From Euptelea pleiosperma (taxonomy: Eukaryota; Streptophyta; Magnoliopsida; Ranunculales; Eupteleaceae), in contig CM068544.1 in assembly GCA_035048495.1 (NCBI GenBank), positions 15,556,138-15,620,137 of the forward strand: 64,000 nt of DNA, in the 5' to 3' direction. The notes beneath the pieces are model-generated. The model worked only from the letters and a program-made list of their open reading frames with translations. It did not search any database and was not told where the DNA came from. Shown in pieces: positions 58,285 to 64,000 of the stretch. Made by a program: the position numbers and the translations under genes. Each line of letters begins with the position of its first letter. Within the stretch, counting starts at the first letter, position 1.

Positions 58285-58640
58285 AAAAACGGCCTGTTTA
58301 AATGGTTTTAACGGCTGTTTATACGGTAACGCCCCAAGCCTGTTTCCGTTAAAACCATTTAAACACGTTTTAACGGTTTTGAAAAAAACGGCCATTTTTT
58401 TGTTTTAACGGCCGTTAAAATCGTTTAAACAGCCGTTTAATTCTGAAAATTTTTGTGAAAAAACGGCCGTTAAATCCGTTAAATTCCATTTTTTTTTTTT
58501 TAATTTGAATATAAGCGCCATTTTTTCCGTCAAAACCGTTAAAATCTATTTAATTCCATTTTTGCCCCTGTCCATTTCAATCCGTTTAAACGGTAATGCC
58601 CCCAGTCCGTTTAACCGTTAAAACGGCCTCCTTTAAACCT
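58285..58640. repeat. AACGGCCGTT / GTTTAAAC palindromic array
   Basis: Within about 355 bp the words AACGGCC, GGCCGTT, GTTTAAACGG and CCGTTTAAAC occur many times in both orientations (58294, 58372-58390, 58411-58435, 58463-58480, 58583-58625). Two phrases, ACGGTAACGCCCC (58324) and ACGGTAATGCCCCC (58590), are offset direct repeats. The array looks like a non-autonomous DNA element of the palindrome-rich type; ends and target duplication were not resolved. Confidence 0.6.
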
Positions 58641-59645
58641 TTTTCTCACCGACTACAGCTCTTTAAGAGATGGTCCTTTAGTATCCCCTGTTTAGATCTT
58701 GTGGTTGTTGATCTCCTAGATCTCCCTAGCCTAACCAATATTTCCTTATAATTTGTACGTGAAATATAGAACGCTTTACCATGTTTGGTATCCCACCAAA
58801 CATTTGTCCCCATCACGTGTAGTCCATTTGTAGAATTAATTTTTTTAGTAGTGCACTGCACGTACGTCTTGAAAGTCCCCATGTGGGGCCCACGTGATCT
58901 ATCAACCCTAGTTATGTGCGGCCCGAACTATCAATATTTGTTCTTTATGTTGGGCGTGTAGAACCAAATGTCAATCTTGACATTTAAAGGTAAGCACCTT
59001 GAAAACGTGGACCTTCAAGATGTACATCTTTAGATGAAGGCGCACTACCAAAGGCGCACTACCAAACATACCCTATGGGTGTTATGTCTTGTATGCTGTC
59101 TAATAAGCCACAACTTTATGTGGGTCCAACTATGTTGGGGTACAACTTGATTAAGGATACTTTGGATATTTCATTGTACCAAAGATTATATAATTTATTT
59201 AAAGATTTTTAAGATTTACTAGTACATTGTGAGAGAGAGAGAGATCACTAACTCACTCTGTATGTGTGATTGATCTTTTTTGCTCTCTAATTTTGCTGGT
59301 TCATGTGAAAGGTCGATTTCTAACAAAGAGTGGTTGGCTGTTGGGATTGTTCTGTCTTGTCAAAGATGAGCTTATCTAATTATTTGGCTGCAAGTGAAGG
59401 GGGATTAGGGATAAGGCCCTGCTTGGTTCAATGCACCCACATGCGCAAGTTGAAAATGCCCTTCTATTCCTTCATATCAAATTCTAAATGACTATTAAAT
59501 CTTTAATAAAACTTTTTCAATGATAAAAATATCCTTCCAATCATTTCACAACTTTTTTAAATGACCAATTCATCATATTTACATCCATATGGTCGGTGTC
59601 CTCTTAAAAACGAGCGTGGCTCATATTGCCTGCAGTCAGCTGCGT
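58641..59645. other. Intergenic, no gene seen
   Basis: Contains a GA microsatellite (59231-59246), a tandem pair of AAGGCGCACTACCAAA (about 59038-59067) and, at 59578-59635, a single diverged copy of the 53733-type element end (ATCCATATGGTCGGTGTCC). The 78-codon minus ORF at 58646-58882 has no recognisable domain. Confidence 0.5.
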
Positions 59646-59649
59646 TCCT

Positions 59650-60360
59650 ACATCCAATTCGTTTTTTTTTCAAAAAATTTTCAAAAAGAACCGTATTTTT
59701 TGAAATTTGTTGAAACAAACCTATGACGTCAAACCGTTTGGCGTATGCTCAAGAAAATATTTTAATGGCAAATTTGCCCTTGTCTTGTCACCTGAAAAAA
59801 AAAATGCTAAAATGCTGTTAGATGCCATACTGTTTGGCATCGGCTATTAAACGTCGCAAAACCATTTGGCGTATCATAATAAATATCGCCAAACCATTTG
59901 GTGACTTTTAATAGCCGACGCCGAACGGTTTGGCGACTGTTAATAACCGTCGCCAAACAGTATGGCGTCTGACAGCAATTTGACCTTTTTTCACACACAA
60001 TTTTGGTGTACCCATATGAAAGATAAATCAAGGGCTGATTTTTGGCGAGGATGATCTCCTCACCGTATAGATCACCTATTCTGAAATTTCTAACATTATC
60101 AAATGTGGGTTTCAAGTTGACACGGTAAAAAATAAACGCCTTTCAGTATGGCATATCATTTCGTGAACCGCCAAAGTGTTATAACAATATACGTCAAACC
60201 GTTTGGCGTATCGTTTGAAGAGGGCAATTCGACTATTTTAAAGTTTCGTGACAATACGCTAAATGGTTCAGCGTCCTAGATTTGTTTTGACAAATTTAAA
60301 AAAATACAATCCTTTTTGGAATTTTCAAAATTTTCCTTTTTTTTTTTTTCCTTTTGTACT
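59650..60360. mobile_element. Palindrome-array element with GCCAAACGGTTTGGC words
   Basis: Inverted A/T-rich ends (TTTTCAAAAAGAACCGTATT at 59680 against AATACAATCCTTTTTGGAAT at 60304) enclose at least ten copies of CGCCAAAC(C/G)GTTTGGCG-like palindromes (59733, 59818, 59850-59970, 60145, 60190, 60255). The internal segment 60000-60130 parallels 54551-54710 of the other palindrome-array element. No ORF, so non-autonomous. The interior is AT-rich. Confidence 0.6.
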
Positions 60361-60445
60361 AGTGCACAATATTGGATAAAGAATTAATCTTTAGTCCCGC
60401 TTAGCTGGTCAGATATTATCCAGCCCCGGCATAGTAACATGCCAC

Positions 60446-60775
60446 GTGTATATAAGTGAACAGGGAAACCGGGTGGATAAGTTTTCGCTTTCTATCTCAT
60501 TCCTAATAATCAGCCATACGAAATGGAAAAATGACAAATCGAAGGCCCTCGATCTAGGACAAAGGTCTCTCCCCTCTCCCCTCTCCCCTCTTTGTTTTAT
60601 ATGTACAGGAAGTGTTGAAGCACTAAAATCCCCAGCTAAGATCTGTTACAGAGACAAGTTCGGCTGCTGCTATGACCTTTTAAACCACCAGAAAATCGCC
60701 CCAGAAACCAGAGATATATGCCTAAAACAAATAATGTGGATTGAATTTCGGCTTGAACAAGTGAGGACTCAATAA
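60446..60775 (+). CDS. Unrecognised small ORF, possibly with an intron
   Basis: An open frame of 109 codons starts at ATG-less position 60446 (a non-ATG start codon), overlapping a TATA-like GTATATAAGTG (60448-60458). The C-terminal 54 residues (VEALKSPAKICYRDKFGCCY, then DICLKQIMWIEFRLEQVRTQ) look like ordinary protein, with Cys clustered as KFGCCY, and follow a good acceptor-like TTTTATATGTACAG at 60609. The N-terminal half is lower quality. The TCTCCCC mini-repeat (60565-60592) would lie in a leader. I do not recognise the family. It could be a small gene, an exon of a gene whose other exons were lost, or chance. Confidence 0.2.
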   Translation: MYISEQGNRVDKFSLSISFLIISHTKWKNDKSKALDLGQRSLPSPLSPLCFICTGSVEALKSPAKICYRDKFGCCYDLLNHQKIAPETRDICLKQIMWIEFRLEQVRTQ

Positions 60776-61916
60776 GCAACGCTAAATCATTTATTGGAAG
60801 AGATGAAGCACTTAAAATCGGTTGTGGAGATCCGTATATTTTCCTATCTGAATTTTGAATAACATCAAGTGACCATTAAAAGAAATGAAGTGTTGAGAGA
60901 AAAAGGAAGATATATGTCTGGTTTCATATTGATATGAGAGGCAGTTGGGAGTTGGAAAATCCAAATGCTCTCGCTGTTTTTTTTTTTTTACCATATTTTT
61001 CTGGAGCGCCGTGACTTTTTGTTCTTATTCTAATTTGAGTTCTTCCCAGTTTTGTTTTTCTGGATATCCCAAGAATAAAATAACCAGAGGAATTATTTTT
61101 CTGAATTTATTTCACTACTGTAATTCTATGGATTACCAACAAATAAATAATTAACGGATGCTTGTCTTATTTAATGGAGTTTTTATCATTCTTTTGATCA
61201 ATAGCTTTTAGTTTTAAGTCTGAAATTAAGCTCGTCTACATTCGATATGTTCCCCTAAAATAAAGCATTCTTAATGATTCAAATACTTTTGGGAACGACG
61301 GACAAGGAAATTGGGAACAACGAAATTTACTGAAAAGGGATGGTGAATAGGAGAGAAAAAAAAAGTTGACAAAACTGGTTCTCCTCCCGGTTCACCTCCA
61401 AAGCCACCTCTACGTGGCGAGCTCTTAATATGCTGCAGCTGTACAACAGTTAGCTGGACTGCAGATGCACTCTTGGATAAATGTTAAATAGAATACAAAG
61501 ATCCCGCTGTGTAATTTTTTCCAATGAAAATGACACACAACATTAAATTTTGATAAAATTGGGGGCAGAATATTCAGGGAGCCACGCTCTACGTGTATAA
61601 ACGTTGGATCCGTTTCAAGTATCTTATATAGTTTGGAAAGGATTCAATTCCACTACGTAGGAGTTATAATAAAGATCTAAGCCATCCATCAGTGAGTGCT
61701 TGATTTCTACTCAGTTTTGGGATCAGAGAGAAAAATTAGAAGAGACACAAAGATTAAAACCAAGTACCAAGCATTAAGTATGGATATCATTACATACCAC
61801 AAACAACTAGAAAGTTGAGGAAATATCCTCCCTTTCCTAGCTTCCAAACTAAAACTCATTACTAAGAAAAGTAAAAGCACACTACCTACATTTTACTCCA
61901 TCATCATCTCCGAGTA
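60776..61916. other. FAD2 downstream region
   Basis: Non-coding AT-rich DNA between the small ORF and the desaturase stop. The FAD2 3' UTR should occupy roughly the last 150-300 bp (minus strand). I did not see a canonical AATAAA in the first 200 bp after the stop. The sequence carries no obvious repeat relation to the rest of the window, in contrast to the region left of it. Confidence 0.5.
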
Positions 61917-63065
61917 TCAAAGCTTATTTCGGTACCAGAAGACTCCCTTCTCCTGCGCAGTCTCATCTGGCTCCACATAGATACACTCCCTTGCCTCCCT
62001 CCACATTGCCTTATAAAACGGCGTCCTATCGAACCCGTAATACTCCCCGAGTATCGGCTTTATCGCCTCAGTTGCCTCCATTGCATTGTAATGCGGCATT
62101 GTTGAGAACAAGTGATGCGCCACATGTGTATCTGTTATGTTATGGAACACCTTGTTCAACACCCCATAATCCCTATCCACAGTTGCTAACGCTCCCCTCA
62201 GCCAGTCCCATTCTGTTGAATTGTAATGTGGCAATGACGGGTGAGTATGCTGCAAGTATGTGATCAAGACTAGGAATCCATTCACGATCAATAATGGAAC
62301 ACCATAAACACAAACGACCCAACTGATCCCGTTCGCCGCGGCAAGATTGAACAAGCCATACATGATGGTAAGGACACCAATGTCTGATATGTATATCTGA
62401 AGTCGTTCACGATCATTGTAAATTGGACCATGAGGATCAAAATGGCAAGCGAAACGGTCATAGTCACGGCCGGAGACATTAAAAGCTAAGTATAAAGGCC
62501 AGCCTAGTGTAAGCGTGATCGCGAGTGTGAGGACTCGGCCTGGTGGGTTGTTTAGGTACTTGGAGAACCATGACATCTTGGATTTCGGCTTTGGAACGAA
62601 GACTTCATCCCGCTCCAGCGACCCAGTGTTCGAATGGTGGCGTCGATGACTGTACTTCCAAGAGAAGTATGGGACGAGGAGGCAGGAGTGCAGGACGAGT
62701 CCAACAATGTCATCGAGCAACTGGTAGTCGCTGAAGGCGTGGTGGCCGCACTCATGGGCTATGACCCAGACACCAGTGAGAACGCAGCCTTGTAGAGCCC
62801 AGTAGATGGGCCAGGCGATAAAGGAGAGCGGGCGGGGTAAAAGTGAAAAGTAAGTGGTAGCAATGTAATAAAAGAGAAAAGCAATGGTAAGGTCGTAAAA
62901 AACATAGGAGAATGAGCGGAGTACAGAACGTTGGAAGCAGTGAGGAGGAATGACACTCTTGAGCTGGCTTAGCGTGAACGGAGGCTTTGAGTAAGGGACT
63001 CGCCGGAGGGCATCGAATTCTCCCTTTTTGGAGGAAGGGACGGACATGCGGCCACCTGCACCCAT
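61917..63065 (-). CDS. FAD2: Oleate delta-12 fatty acid desaturase, microsomal
   Basis: Encodes 382 residues, the usual FAD2 length (about 383), in a single exon. It introduces the delta-12 double bond into oleate on phosphatidylcholine in the ER membrane, giving linoleate, using cytochrome b5 as electron donor. Three histidine boxes are intact: HECGHH (104-109), HRRHH (140-144), HVAHH (314-318). The motif [19 protein letters not shown] follows box 2. Hydrophobic segments lie near 56-75, 83-103, 117-133, 178-197, 226-247 and 250-270. The C-terminus WYRNKL is an aromatic ER-retrieval signal. The start is chosen at MGAGGRM (63065), the conserved FAD2 N-terminus; the frame stays open 51 codons upstream but that part is intron sequence. 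Delta-12 specificity is inferred from family; hydroxylase or acetylenase relatives carry different residues near the boxes. No damage is seen. Confidence 0.95.
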   Translation of the reverse strand: MGAGGRMSVPSSKKGEFDALRRVPYSKPPFTLSQLKSVIPPHCFQRSVLRSFSYVFYDLTIAFLFYYIATTYFSLLPRPLSFIAWPIYWALQGCVLTGVWVIAHECGHHAFSDYQLLDDIVGLVLHSCLLVPYFSWKYSHRRHHSNTGSLERDEVFVPKPKSKMSWFSKYLNNPPGRVLTLAITLTLGWPLYLAFNVSGRDYDRFACHFDPHGPIYNDRERLQIYISDIGVLTIMYGLFNLAAANGISWVVCVYGVPLLIVNGFLVLITYLQHTHPSLPHYNSTEWDWLRGALATVDRDYGVLNKVFHNITDTHVAHHLFSTMPHYNAMEATEAIKPILGEYYGFDRTPFYKAMWREARECIYVEPDETAQEKGVFWYRNKL

Positions 63066-63096
63066 TGTTGTTGTTGGCTGCGTCTGAGATCTGGAC
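63066..63096 (-). other. FAD2: FAD2 5' UTR, start of coding exon
   Basis: On the minus strand the ATG is preceded by CAGACGCAGCCAACAACAAC and, further up, by a strong acceptor CACACTTTTTCCAG ending at 63097 (a second AG lies at 63091). FAD2 genes of many plants have one large intron in the 5' UTR ending just before the ATG, so exon 2 probably begins at 63096 or 63090. The A-rich context CAACAACAACAATGGG favours initiation here. Confidence 0.6.
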
Positions 63097-64000
63097 CTGG
63101 AAAAAGTGTGTGAGCATAAAAAATAAAAAAAATGAAAAAAAATGACCTTGTAAATGACAGAAATTACGAGTAGTAAGTTATTGCCAAAAAGCCATATAAA
63201 CATGGTGACAAGCGACATAATTTATTGAACATGGAAAGAAATAGCTTTCAGCCATAAAAAAATATTTAGTGGTGCGCATTACGCCACAGATTCCACATCA
63301 GGCTCACAATATAGAAAAGTACAAAAGCATAAAGCAAAGGGCGATGATTAAAAGAAAGAAGCCAGTCTGAAAAAGAAACAACAAATACGACAAATTGTAG
63401 CATTTATTAATCAATATAATGGGTAGTACTTTTTTTTTTTTTTGTAAACTTAATGGGTAGTACTTGAATTTTACCCTTCACATTTTTTTTACCCTTCACA
63501 TTAACAATAGAAAGTTGGGCCTTTTCTTTTATTTTTCGTAAGCAGAAAGTTGGGCTCAAAATGCTACACGCAACAACGAAACCTCTCTCTCCTTAACCAC
63601 GGTTAACCAGGGGTTTGGTTGTTATGTGTCACTTTCCGGCAGCATTTCCATATTCTAAAGTATGCAACCGTTTACACACTAGATTCACTACCTCCTAAGG
63701 TTCGGACCCTTGAATTTGCGTAGGATGTGGTGACTCGTGAGCGTCAGTGGACATCAGCGGCGGTGGTCTGGAGTCTGGACCTTAGCTACTAAATCTTCTG
63801 CATCTGGGCCCTACACGTCTATGTCACAACAAGCATCCCAGCCTCTGTGTATCTATCTCTATCTACAATTCTACAAGCATTTATTTTACACGTAATTCTT
63901 ATATCCGGTGATGGGGCCCACATAAACATACAAATTAGTAAATTTAGCTTTTTCAAATTGTGTGCGGGGGGGGGGGGGGGGGGGGTGGTTGAGGGGCATG
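63097..64000 (-). other. FAD2: Probable FAD2 5' UTR intron
   Basis: The first 51 codons read upstream of the FAD2 start are Phe/Ile-rich translations of T-rich intron sequence (63110-63220 plus strand is A-rich). Such introns are typically around 1 kb or more and often enhance expression, so the donor and the non-coding first exon may lie beyond the window. The stretch includes a 14 bp AATGGGTAGTACTT direct repeat (63419, 63453) and a G run of 20 at 63966-63985. No competing gene is seen. Confidence 0.5.
63966..63985 (+). repeat. Poly-G run of 20
   Basis: An uninterrupted run of 20 G follows TGTGC. It can fold into a G-quadruplex and is also a common sequencing or assembly trouble spot, so its exact length should be treated with caution. 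Confidence 0.9.

Noticed and set aside
63066..63218. 51-codon N-terminal extension of FAD2
   Set aside because: FAD2 proteins start MGAGGRM; the extension is T-rich intron sequence ending in a splice acceptor.
1..64000. CRISPR arrays, operons, tRNA or rRNA genes
   Set aside because: The sequence is plant nuclear DNA; regular spacer-repeat arrays were not seen, and no tRNA cloverleaf or rRNA core was recognised by eye. The tRNA-like match at 34388 is a primer-binding site.

Overview
This is flowering-plant nuclear DNA, species not determinable from sequence alone. It holds one well-preserved host gene, a microsomal oleate delta-12 desaturase (FAD2 type) on the minus strand at the right edge (61917-63065). 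Nearly everything else is transposable-element sequence in nested layers. The evidence for a plant is the FAD2 protein, GT-AG introns, a CACTA transposon of the plant TNP2 type, plant LTR retrotransposons and LINE 3' ends.

Layout. 1-19303 is a pile of copies of one LTR family with unusually long LTRs (2.3-3.3 kb, TGATATTCGC...CTACTTTCA). It includes a solo LTR with target-site duplication AGAGA (7509-9834), a reverse copy (3973-7297), and a truncated unrelated element carrying a broken gag/'putative gypsy' (Transposase_28-like) gene (13420-15476). 19304-42156 is the right part of a CACTA (En/Spm) transposon: a decayed TNP2-type transposase, a second gene of the plant Ptta/En/Spm transposase type, subterminal GACGGA repeats and a right end ...TATAGTG at 42156. 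The second gene is split by a 13.9 kb retrotransposon of the same long-LTR family (23217-37100, minus strand, LTRs of 2705 and 2693 bp, a tRNA-Asp-like primer site, no recognisable polymerase). That element itself carries a 3003 bp solo LTR of its own family with a perfect TGGCA duplication (30001-33003).

42157-43496 resembles a copia-type LTR with about 16 copies of a CAATCGATTGG motif. 43497-48151 is a TG...CA-bounded LTR-like unit without coding capacity. 48152-51012 has only AT-rich sequence and local repeats. 51013-56715 is a large foldback whose arms carry truncated LINE 3' ends in opposite orientation; its centre contains short-palindrome-rich DNA elements. 56716-61916 holds a further repeat copy, a miRNA-like hairpin, two more palindrome-rich arrays and an unrecognised small ORF.

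Most striking: (1) short palindromes inside the R region of the LTR family whose two arms change together between copies; (2) two non-autonomous elements (about 54 kb and 60 kb) that share an internal segment but carry arrays of different palindrome cores; (3) the layered insertion history, readable from target duplications and from a CACTA reading frame that resumes exactly across the retrotransposon.
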